Positions 57,614 through 64,000 of a DNA stretch of 64,000 nucleotides are shown here, piece by piece; within the stretch, counting starts at the first letter, position 1, and each line of letters starts with the position of its first letter. The notes beneath the pieces are model-generated. The model saw only the letters and a program-made list of their open reading frames with translations, had not been told where the DNA came from and did no database searches. A program made the translations under genes and the position numbers. The DNA is from Erythrobacter sp. YJ-T3-07 (GTDB taxonomy: Bacteria; Pseudomonadota; Alphaproteobacteria; Sphingomonadales; Sphingomonadaceae): contig NZ_JAEAGP010000001.1 of assembly GCF_015999305.1 (NCBI RefSeq), forward strand, positions 1,922,001-1,986,000, in the 5' to 3' direction.

Positions 57614-59047
57614 CTATCCCTGCTTTTCCAGCAGCGGCACGCTCCAGCTGTCGTCGATCACCGGTTCTTTGGGCCGGTAGGTCCGGAAGATCGCCTCGAA
57701 CGGCCCTTCGGGTGTCGGCACCCAGACCACGTCCTCCTCCTCCGGGCGCTCGCGCGAGAGGTGGAGGACGATCGATCCGTCCGCGCGCCTGACCAGATCG
57801 GACGAGCCGGAATTGATCGAATGCCGGTCGATCGGCACCTTGAAGAAGAACAGCCGCCCGTCGGCATCGGGCTGGTAGACGCTGAGCGACCAGAACGCCT
57901 TCACCGGCACGCCCGCGGGCGGGATCACCATGCGGTAGGCGGCGCCGGTAAGCGCAGCGCCTGCAGCATCGGTTTCAGTGCGGAAATAGCGCGCATCCTT
58001 CGTCTTGAGCGCGCCGAAGCCGATCAGCGCGATGGCGGCGCGGACCAGATCGTTGTTCCCGTAATCGCCCAGGATCAGCGGCGGCGCGTTCCAGCCCGGC
58101 TTGTCCTGCGACCGCGAGAGGCCCTTGCGCAGCATGTCCAGCGAACGGGGCAGCCACGCATCCCACGCCGCGCGCGAGCGCAGCGAGAGGCCGTCCCACA
58201 CGTTCAGATCGCCCGGCACGATGCCCTTGTCCGCAAACTTCACGGCGCGCGCGACCTGCGGGTGGCTCGGTGACCGGCCGAGCACCTCGTTGGTCAGCGC
58301 GAGGAAGCTGTGCGGTTCCATTTCGGACGGCGCGAGCGTGGTGAAGAGCAGCGGCTTCAACTTAGTATCGACAGGCTCCACCACGATCCCGCTCTGGACC
58401 GCGCGTGCGGCATCGAGATCGTCGACCCCGGCCACGAAGGTGCGCGCCAGCAGCCACACATCGTTCGACGGCATGCGGATCACGTCGGGGCCGTCCTTCA
58501 CCGGGCTGTCGGGCCCGACGATGAGGTACGTCCCCGCCCTGCCCCCATTCTCGGCATGGCCCACCATGGTCTGGTCGGTGAACATGTCCATCAACGCCAC
58601 CGACAGATAGCGGCCGCCCGAGTGGGGCAGCGTCAGGCGCACCGGAGTCTTGGAAAGCTCCAGCACCGCCGAGGTGTAGAGCGTGTCGTTGTTGGGCGCG
58701 GTGACCGAGCGGATCCGCTCGTCGGCCAGATCGCGCACGTGGATGTGCCGGTTGATGAGCACGTCGGCATCACCCGCCCGCTTGGCCGCATCGGCCAGCG
58801 CATCTTCGGATACCAGCGTGTCGCCGACGTCGATCTGGCCCGAGAGCGCCTGCATCGACCGCGCAAACTCATAGGGCCCGAAGGCATAGAAGAACGCATC
58901 GATCACCGTCCCGTCGAGCGCGCCTGTCAGCTGGTCCTCGCGCGAGTTCGGGTCCGGCTGGATCGACGCACAGCCGGGCAATGCGATGAGCGATGATGCT
59001 GCGGACAGATTGAAAAGCGCAGCGCGGCGGGTGATACCATGACGCAT
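57614..59047 (-). CDS. DUF1254/DUF1214-domain exported lipoprotein
   Basis: 477 residues. N-terminus has a twin-arginine pair (TRRAALFNLS) and a lipobox-like LPGCAS near residue 24, so it may be a Tat-exported lipoprotein. The two domains DUF1254 (about 40-200, with YVSVALMDMFTDQT) and DUF1214 (about 300-470, VKAFWSLSVYQPDADGRLF) have no known enzyme role. The longer frame to 59131 crosses the operator and is not used. Divergent from the TetR gene and sharing its perfect palindrome, so probably its target. Confidence 0.85.
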   Translation of the reverse strand: MRHGITRRAALFNLSAASSLIALPGCASIQPDPNSREDQLTGALDGTVIDAFFYAFGPYEFARSMQALSGQIDVGDTLVSEDALADAAKRAGDADVLINRHIHVRDLADERIRSVTAPNNDTLYTSAVLELSKTPVRLTLPHSGGRYLSVALMDMFTDQTMVGHAENGGRAGTYLIVGPDSPVKDGPDVIRMPSNDVWLLARTFVAGVDDLDAARAVQSGIVVEPVDTKLKPLLFTTLAPSEMEPHSFLALTNEVLGRSPSHPQVARAVKFADKGIVPGDLNVWDGLSLRSRAAWDAWLPRSLDMLRKGLSRSQDKPGWNAPPLILGDYGNNDLVRAAIALIGFGALKTKDARYFRTETDAAGAALTGAAYRMVIPPAGVPVKAFWSLSVYQPDADGRLFFFKVPIDRHSINSGSSDLVRRADGSIVLHLSRERPEEEDVVWVPTPEGPFEAIFRTYRPKEPVIDDSWSVPLLEKQG

Positions 59048-59084
59048 GAGAATGATCCTTTCGCCCGAGAAACCTGACCTGGCA

Positions 59085-59108
59085 GTATATGTACACCCGT
59101 ACATATAC
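59085..59108. promoter_or_regulatory. Perfect 24-bp operator between DUF1254 and TetR genes
   Basis: Arms GTATATGTAC (59085-59094) and GTACATATAC (59099-59108), centre ACCC. It is five bases before the TetR start and 38 bases before the DUF1254 start. Its size and perfect symmetry fit a TetR dimer site controlling both genes. Confidence 0.85.
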
Positions 59109-59113
59109 GAAGC

Positions 59114-59773
59114 ATGATGAGCGAAGGTCAAGACGGATCGGCCCCGCGCCGCGGACGGCGCACTGCGGATGCACCCGCGGGGCGCGATGCGCTGCTACGT
59201 GCGGCGACGCGGTGCTTCGCCGATAACGGGTTCGAGGCGGCGAGCGTGCGGATGATCGCGAGCCGCGCGGGCGCGGCGCCCAACCTCGTCGCGGTTCATT
59301 TCGGCAACAAGGAGGGGCTGTGGCTCGCCTGCGTCGATCTACTGACAGAGACCTTCGCGCCGAATATCGCCGCGCTGACCGCGATGGCGAACGACGCAAA
59401 GACGCCGCTGCGCGAGAGGCTGCGGCTCGCGATCGGGATGACTGCGGGCTATTACGACCGCCATCCGGACCTGCGCGGCTTCGTCGCGCGGGCCAGCGTA
59501 GAGCCGCCGCCGCGCAGCGACATCGTCTCCGAACGGCTGCTGAAGCCTCTGTACGACGCGGCCCGTCCGCTGATCCGACAGGGAATCGACGCGGGCATCA
59601 TTCCGATCGACGATCCGGCGATCGTCTTCGTGATCCTCAACCTGTCGCTCGGCCAACCTGATCGCGTCGCGTCTGCGCTCGCGCTGATCTCGCCCGGGCA
59701 CCCGGTGGAAGCGACTGCCATCCGAATGGGCGAGGCGTTGTCACAGCTGCTGCTGAACGGGAATGAGCGCTAG
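59114..59773 (+). CDS. TetR/AcrR-family transcription repressor
   Basis: 219 residues. Helix-turn-helix at about 25-65: LLRAATRCFADNGFEAASVRMIASRAGAAPNLVAVHFGNKEGLW. The rest is the helical ligand domain with a late hydrophobic pocket. It begins at ATG 59114 (a second ATG at 59117); the first 20 residues are basic and Gly-rich. Target: the adjoining palindrome and the divergent DUF1254 gene. The stop is one base from the acylphosphatase ATG. Confidence 0.9.
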   Translation: MMSEGQDGSAPRRGRRTADAPAGRDALLRAATRCFADNGFEAASVRMIASRAGAAPNLVAVHFGNKEGLWLACVDLLTETFAPNIAALTAMANDAKTPLRERLRLAIGMTAGYYDRHPDLRGFVARASVEPPPRSDIVSERLLKPLYDAARPLIRQGIDAGIIPIDDPAIVFVILNLSLGQPDRVASALALISPGHPVEATAIRMGEALSQLLLNGNER

Positions 59774-59774
59774 A

Positions 59775-60044
59775 ATGCCCACCGCCCGCCACCTGATCCT
59801 GCATGGCCGCGTTCAGGGCGTGTTCTACCGCGACTGGACGGTGCAGACCGCGCGCTCGCTGGGCCTTGCGGGCTGGGTCCGCAACCTGCCCGATGGAACG
59901 GTGGAGGCGCATCTGGAAGGCGAGGAGACTGCCCTCGCCCGAATGATCGAGGCGATGCGCGATGGCCCGCCGCGTGCTGCAGTCGACCGGATCGACCAGC
60001 GGGATATAGCAGCCGAGGGGTTCGACCGCTTCGAGCGGCGCTGA
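59775..60044 (+). CDS. acyP: Acylphosphatase
   Basis: 89 residues. Small ferredoxin-like enzyme that hydrolyses acyl phosphates. GRVQGVFYRDW holds the phosphate-binding loop with the catalytic Arg, and GLAGWVRNLPDGTVEAHLEG the catalytic Asn. The ATG at 59775 is one base after the TetR stop; a start at 59763, within the TetR gene, would add four residues. It is likely the second gene of the TetR unit. Confidence 0.92.
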   Translation: MPTARHLILHGRVQGVFYRDWTVQTARSLGLAGWVRNLPDGTVEAHLEGEETALARMIEAMRDGPPRAAVDRIDQRDIAAEGFDRFERR

Positions 60045-60135
60045 TCCGGTTTTCCTACTCGCCCCGCGCGCGCTAGGCCCGCGTCATGCCGGTCCTGCGC
60101 CCATACTCTGCCCTGTCTGGAGAAGAGGCGTGCAC

Positions 60136-60149
60136 GGGGGGGGGGGGGG
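60136..60149 (+). repeat. Homopolymer of 14 G
   Basis: An uninterrupted run of 14 G lies 92 bases after the acylphosphatase stop and 104 bases before the next start. It is a typical slippage site; see the finding on reading frames. A sequencing artefact is possible. Confidence 0.9.
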
Positions 60150-60252
60150 TTTCTTACCCCTGGACTGTGTGTCAGGTGTGTCAGACTGGCGGCGGGGCAG
60201 ACCCACAATTGTCGGTTTCGGAGCTTTGCCTGCACTCAACCGCTGCGGTGGC

Positions 60253-60753
60253 ATGGCATACAAACATACCCTTCTCTGGCCCGTCCTCAGTTTCCTCGTC
60301 TTCTGCCTCATCGGTCTCGGCGCGCGTCAGGCGATCGGCACCGTCTATGGCGCGGCCGAAGCGCGCGACCTGCTGGAAGCGCTCAGCCGCGCGGGGCTCT
60401 ACCTCGGCTCGGCAATCGCCACCGCCTCTGCGACCACGCTCGCGCTGATGCTGACACTGATCGGCATGATCCGCCGGATAGAGACCGATTTCGACCGCAA
60501 GACCTACAAGCAGGTGACCCGCATCGCGGTGCTCTCCACCGCGACACTGATGATCAGCTTCCTCGTGCTGCTGGCCTTCACCCTGCCGATCGGCGAGTTC
60601 GAGAACCTGCCGAAGGGCTGGTACAACTACCTCTACACCGCGCTGTTCGCGCTGACCGTGGGGATGGTGGCGCTCGCCTCGGCAAGTGTGACGATCGTGT
60701 TCATGACGATCCGCTCGATCGTCTCGCACATCACTCCGGGGGACGATGTCTAG
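60253..60753 (+). CDS. Four-TM membrane protein of unknown function
   Basis: 166 residues with four hydrophobic helices at about 8-25, 48-70, 88-112 and 123-150. A loop with IETDFDRKTYKQVTR lies between the second and third helices. No family named. ATG 60253 has GGTGG five bases before. A longer frame from GTG 60130 reads across the 14-G run. The stop lies eight bases from that of the convergent ClC transporter gene. Confidence 0.7.
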   Translation: MAYKHTLLWPVLSFLVFCLIGLGARQAIGTVYGAAEARDLLEALSRAGLYLGSAIATASATTLALMLTLIGMIRRIETDFDRKTYKQVTRIAVLSTATLMISFLVLLAFTLPIGEFENLPKGWYNYLYTALFALTVGMVALASASVTIVFMTIRSIVSHITPGDDV

Positions 60754-60760
60754 CGGGGCC

Positions 60761-62122
60761 TCAGTCGCCCCTGGCCGGCTTGCCGTCGGTCGCGGCTGGC
60801 GCGTCGTCGCCCTCGCTGTCGCCCTTGCCCGGCAGGAAGTCGCGCGAAAGCGCGTGGTAGAGTCGTTCCTTGCACACCATCGAACCGGCCCAGTCGCCGA
60901 TCAGCGCGGTCGCGAACAGCGGCAGGATCGCGTGGCTGGAGCTGGTCGCCTCGCTCAGGATGATGACCGAGGTCAACGGCGCGCGAACCACGCCGGTGAA
61001 GTAGCCACCCATCCCGATCAGCACGATCAGCCCCGCCTGCTCGGGCGGGAAGAACGGGGTCAGCAGTTCGCCGAAGCCTGCGCCCACCGCGAGCGAGGGG
61101 GCGAAGATGCCGCCGGGAATGCCGCTGGCGCTGGTCGCCAGCGCGGCCACGAACTTGGCCGGGCCAAACCAGTACTCGGCATCCGCCCCGCTCAGCAGGT
61201 CGCGGGTAGATACGTAACCAGTGCCCGAGGTCGCGCCCGCAGTCAGATAGCCGAGCACGCCCACCACCACGCCGCAGACCAGCGCGGTCGTCAGCGGGCG
61301 CGCCTTGAGCCGCCCGGCAAAGCGCCCGCCGGGCCCGCGCAGCGCCAGCACTGCGCGCGAGAACAGGCCGCCCGCCGCGCCGCCCGCAAGCCCCGCGATC
61401 GGTGCGACGATCAGCACGGTCAGGATCGGCAGGCTGCCACCCAGCTGGCCGAAATAGACATAGTCGCCGGAGATGCCCTGCGCGGTCAGACCGGCAATCA
61501 TCACCGCGCCCATCACCAGCACCGCGACCCGCTGTTCGTAGGCGACCGACAGTTCCTCGATCGCGAAGGCGATTCCCGCCAGAGGCGTGTTGAACGCCGC
61601 CGCCACGCCGGCCGCGCCGCCGGCGATGTAAACGCCCGCACTGGCCTTGACGCGGAACAGCCGGTGGACCTGCACCATGATCGCCGCGCCCAGCTGCACG
61701 GTAGGCCCTTCGCGGCCGACCGATGCTCCGCCGAGCAGCGCGGCGACGGTCAGCACCGCCTTGAACAGCGCGGTGCGGATGGCGACCAGTCCGGCCATCG
61801 CCGCACTGCCCGGCATGCGGCTGGCGGCAATCACCTGCGGAATGCCCGATCCACGTGCATCGGGCGCAACCCGGTTGGTGATCGCGATGATCGCGACGAA
61901 CACCAGCGGTGCGGAGACGAGATAGACCCACGGATGCGCAGCAGTGGTGCGGTTGAACAGCTCGGACGCATGGTCGCCCGCAATCGCGAAGCCGATCGCG
62001 ACCAGGCCGATCAGCACCGCCCCCACCAGGGTGGCGGCGCGGCGGCTCCAGTCGCTCGCGCTGATCAGCTCCTCGCCCATGCCCGGCAACAGATCTCTGG
62101 CAGGCAAGTGGGGGCGCTTCAT
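60761..62122 (-). CDS. ClC-type chloride channel/H+ exchanger
   Basis: 453 residues, about 14 hydrophobic helices. Filter motifs GSGIPQV near 92-98, GREGPTVQLG (gating Glu) near 137-146 and GGIFAPSLAVG near 330; the proton glutamate region is FNTPLAGIAFAIEELS. These are the residues of H+/Cl- exchangers rather than channels. The C-terminus is short, without CBS domains. ATG 62122 follows a good AG-rich stretch. The downstream end is convergent with the four-TM gene. Confidence 0.9.
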   Translation of the reverse strand: MKRPHLPARDLLPGMGEELISASDWSRRAATLVGAVLIGLVAIGFAIAGDHASELFNRTTAAHPWVYLVSAPLVFVAIIAITNRVAPDARGSGIPQVIAASRMPGSAAMAGLVAIRTALFKAVLTVAALLGGASVGREGPTVQLGAAIMVQVHRLFRVKASAGVYIAGGAAGVAAAFNTPLAGIAFAIEELSVAYEQRVAVLVMGAVMIAGLTAQGISGDYVYFGQLGGSLPILTVLIVAPIAGLAGGAAGGLFSRAVLALRGPGGRFAGRLKARPLTTALVCGVVVGVLGYLTAGATSGTGYVSTRDLLSGADAEYWFGPAKFVAALATSASGIPGGIFAPSLAVGAGFGELLTPFFPPEQAGLIVLIGMGGYFTGVVRAPLTSVIILSEATSSSHAILPLFATALIGDWAGSMVCKERLYHALSRDFLPGKGDSEGDDAPAATDGKPARGD

Positions 62123-62155
62123 GCTGCCTCCCCTATGGCAAGCAGCGCGCGCGGT

Positions 62156-62725
62156 CTAGGGCGTCACCCATCGCGCGGTGCCTTGCGCAAGATCGAACTG
62201 TGCACGGCAATGGCCATCATGCGCGAGATGGAACCAGTCGAGCCGGGTCAGCTCGACCAGCAGCACCGCGAAATGCTCGCTCGCGGGGATCAGGTCGTCG
62301 TCGCTCGGCTCGGTGCCTTCGAACTGCGGCGGCAGGCCGGAGGATGCGGTTTGCGCGACCGTGCCCGGCCCATCGCCGAGGTAACAGCGGCGCGCAAAGT
62401 TGTTGCCCGCCTCCCACGCCGCCTGCGCGACCGCACTGTCACGCTCGATCCGCGCCCGCCCCTGCACGCGGATCTGCACCTTCTCCGCCTTGTCGTAGAA
62501 CAGCACGCCGACTCGCGGATCGGCCTCGATCACGCCGACCTTGGGCGCGCGGGCATCGGTGTGGAAGCGCAGGGTCCAAGGGTCGAAGGCGCGCAGAACC
62601 ATCACCCGGGCATCGGCATCGCCGGTTGCGATCACCGGCGTGTGCATCGGCGAGCGGCGATCGCGCGCCGCGCGCTCCAGCCGCGCCTGCGCATCGGCGC
62701 GGACCTTGTCGAGACTGTCGAACAT
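62156..62725 (-). CDS. Pyridoxamine 5'-phosphate oxidase-family flavoprotein
   Basis: 189 residues. Split-barrel FMN-binding pattern: RVMVLRAFDPWTLRFHTDARAPKVGVIEADPRVGVLFYD, KVQIRVQGRARI and the C-terminal TRLDWFHLAHDGHCRAQF. Function within the family is not shown; many such proteins reduce or bind flavins or haem. ATG 62725 is preferred over GTG 62740. It is 33 bases upstream of the ClC gene on the same strand, so the two may be co-transcribed. Confidence 0.8.
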   Translation of the reverse strand: MFDSLDKVRADAQARLERAARDRRSPMHTPVIATGDADARVMVLRAFDPWTLRFHTDARAPKVGVIEADPRVGVLFYDKAEKVQIRVQGRARIERDSAVAQAAWEAGNNFARRCYLGDGPGTVAQTASSGLPPQFEGTEPSDDDLIPASEHFAVLLVELTRLDWFHLAHDGHCRAQFDLAQGTARWVTP

Positions 62726-62936
62726 TGCCGCGATCAACACATGGCGCAGCGGCGCATGTCAATGTCCTGTGAAAATAGCGTCATTCATTATTTCGACTGG
62801 AAATATGAACAAGAAACCCTAACTCCGGTTCAGAAACGTGTCAGGCCGTATCAGGCATGTAATACATACGGACAAAGGGGCCGCCTGGTGGGTGCGGCGC
62901 GAATGGTCCATCGCCATGAAGGGAACCGCTAGCACC

Positions 62937-63803
62937 ATGTATAATCCAACAGATCTTTTTCGATATGGCGGGCTGACTGCGCTCGGCCTCGCTCTCGCCG
63001 CAACCGGCCTGCCGGCCAACGCCGCCGTTGCTCCCGCACCGGCCAACCGGGTTTCGACCTATCTTCAGGCCGACACCCAGTTCGCCGGGCAGCCCTCGCG
63101 CGAAGAGCGCCGCGAGGCGCGCGGTAATCGCGGCGATCGTTCGCAGGCTCGCGAGCAGCGTCGCGAGGCCCGTCAGCAACAGCGCCGCGAAGCGCGGCAG
63201 GACAGCCAGCCGACGCGCCAGCGTTCTGCGGCCGAGCAGCGGGCGTGGGACGCCCGGATGCAGTCGCGTGAGAACTACGCCCGCCAGCAGCGCCGCGAGG
63301 CCCGTCAGGACGTGCGGCAGGACCGGCGGGAAGATCGTCGCGATGCGCGCCGTAACGCACGCAACGATTATCGTCAGGATGCGCGGCGCGATTACCGCCG
63401 CGATGCCCGTCGGGAAGCACGGCGGGACTATCGGCAGGATGCGCGCCGTGACTATCGGCGCGATGTCCGCCGGGAGGCACGCCGCGACTATCGCCAGTGG
63501 AACCGCAGCTGGCGGAACGACAACCGCTATAACTGGCACCGCTATCGCGCGCAGAACCGGCGCCACTACAACCTGGGCCGCTATTACGCGCCCTATCGCA
63601 ACTACAGCTATCGGCGCGTCGGGATCGGCTTCTCGCTAGGCAGCCTGTTCTTCGGCAGCCGCTACCAGATCAACGATCCGTGGAGCTATCGCCTGCCGCA
63701 GACCTACGGCCCCTATCGCTGGGTCCGCTATTACGACGACGTGCTGCTGGTGAACACGTACACCGGCGAAGTGGTCGACGTGATTCACGACTTCTTCTGG
63801 TAA
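62937..63803 (+). CDS. Arg-rich exported RcnB-family-like protein
   Basis: 288 residues. A signal peptide (about 1-30, LALAATGLPANAAVA) is followed by a very arginine- and Asp/Gln-rich middle (about 60-200) with an exact 20-residue tandem repeat (DYRQDARRDYRRDARREARR-type), then a C-terminal domain like RcnB: YGPYRWVRYYDDVLLVNTYTGEVVDVIHDFFW. RcnB in E. coli is a periplasmic nickel/cobalt tolerance protein; the match is to the short end only. ATG 62916 is an alternative start. A strong terminator follows. Confidence 0.7.
   Translation: MYNPTDLFRYGGLTALGLALAATGLPANAAVAPAPANRVSTYLQADTQFAGQPSREERREARGNRGDRSQAREQRREARQQQRREARQDSQPTRQRSAAEQRAWDARMQSRENYARQQRREARQDVRQDRREDRRDARRNARNDYRQDARRDYRRDARREARRDYRQDARRDYRRDVRREARRDYRQWNRSWRNDNRYNWHRYRAQNRRHYNLGRYYAPYRNYSYRRVGIGFSLGSLFFGSRYQINDPWSYRLPQTYGPYRWVRYYDDVLLVNTYTGEVVDVIHDFFW
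63366..63497 (+). repeat. 60-bp tandem repeat inside the Arg-rich protein
   Basis: Two 60-base units (63366-63425 and 63426-63485) and 12 bases of a third encode the same 20-residue Arg-rich unit with scattered silent changes. Exact in-frame units suggest length change by recombination is possible. Confidence 0.8.
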
Positions 63804-63824
63804 GCGATCGCTCACCCCAGACAG

Positions 63825-63862
63825 ACGCCCCGCCGATCATCGCGATCGGCGGGGCGTTTCGC
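63825..63862. terminator. Strong bidirectional terminator
   Basis: Perfect 14-base arms ACGCCCCGCCGATC (63825-63838) and GATCGGCGGGGCGT (63844-63857), five-base loop, T-run on the right. Convergent genes end on both sides. Confidence 0.9.
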
Positions 63863-64000
63863 TTACTGGCGCGCCTTTCCGCCGAAGGGCAGCATCCGGA
63901 AGATGCCCAGATCCTTGTCGATGAAGGTGTGCTTCAGCGCGCCGAGAATGTGCAGACCGATCAGGTAGATCATGATCGTGCCCACGGTCTTGTGAACATC
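63863..64000 (-). CDS. Cytochrome b561-type protein, 3' part
   Basis: The last 45 residues, running off the window's right edge. They show a transmembrane segment GTIMIYLIGLHILGALKHTFID with a His-containing YLIGLHILGALKH pattern (haem-ligand type), then DLGIFRMLPFGGKARQ at the C-terminus. It fits the cytochrome b561 (CybB) family, inner-membrane diheme electron carriers. The stop TAA is at 63865-63863. Confidence 0.75.
   Translation of the reverse strand, partial: DVHKTVGTIMIYLIGLHILGALKHTFIDKDLGIFRMLPFGGKARQ

Noticed and set aside
60746..62932. Long plus-strand frame opposite the ClC and flavoprotein genes
   Set aside because: Same third-base GC shadow effect; both genes on the minus strand have clear motifs.

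Overview
The window is a GC-rich, gene-dense chromosomal segment of an alphaproteobacterium, most likely a sphingomonad of the Erythrobacteraceae type (Erythrobacter/Qipengyuania/Altererythrobacter group). This rests on the gene families and neighbourhoods (lipoylated PdhB behind PdhA and FtsB, IspF-PncC-COQ10-LipA, a chromosomal VirB cluster beside ppk1/ppx, RcnB-like secreted protein) and on codon use; no rRNA or species marker is present. It contains about 65 protein genes, three tRNAs, one recognisable riboswitch, several terminators and several clear operator-like palindromes. No insertion sequence, integrase, CRISPR array or rRNA operon was seen.

Layout. 1-10.9 kb: housekeeping genes (ispF, pncC, COQ10-like, lipA, NYN-LOTUS protein, periplasmic TPR protein, gyrA, YhhN-like membrane protein, trmFO, EF-hand protein, a squalene/phytoene-synthase-like protein). 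11-14.2 kb: a three-gene pilus-type operon (TadG with a von Willebrand domain, then two TadE proteins). 14.2-17.2 kb: ftsB-pdhA-pdhB on the minus strand. 17.4-21.8 kb: hppD with a second VOC protein, an MscS channel, a DUF1499 protein, tRNA-Arg and a queuosine-precursor transporter. 21.8-25.5 kb: ppk1-ppx polyphosphate pair.

25.6-33.6 kb: a compact minus-strand type IV secretion operon, virB1-2-3-4-6-9-10-11, with no VirB5, VirB7, VirB8, VirD4 or relaxase and no mobility genes around it. 34.3-38.2 kb: MaoC-type hydratase, a three-TM holin of the gene-transfer-agent type, purU, a degenerate copy of the holin 3' end beyond purU, an ohr-ohrR peroxide unit with a palindromic operator, and an SDR. 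38.3-40.7 kb: aroQ-accB-accC.

40.8-52.8 kb: mixed enzymes and regulators (methyltransferase with a palindromic leader, GFA protein, Lrp, an apparently degenerate sensor kinase, WalW-like deacetylase, two tRNAs, a 49-residue TTG-started membrane protein, Na+/H+ antiporter, M28 peptidase, DUF427, L,D-transpeptidase lipoprotein, renalase-like FAD protein). 52.9-64 kb: EttA, a methyl-accepting protein, a yybP-ykoY manganese riboswitch ahead of a GDT1/TMEM165-family exporter, a divergent TetR/DUF1254 pair sharing a perfect 24-bp palindrome, acylphosphatase, a four-TM protein behind a 14-G homopolymer, a ClC transporter, a flavin oxidase-like protein, an arginine-rich RcnB-family protein and the end of a cytochrome b561.

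The most notable points are the VirB8-less, VirD4-less T4SS, the holin remnant beyond purU, Ca-loop-like insertions in a TadE protein, the kinase lacking ATP-binding boxes, the G14 tract, and the regulatory palindromes. Start sites were moved from the longest frame wherever a Shine-Dalgarno sequence, a signal peptide or a family N-terminus argued for it; several genes use TTG or GTG.
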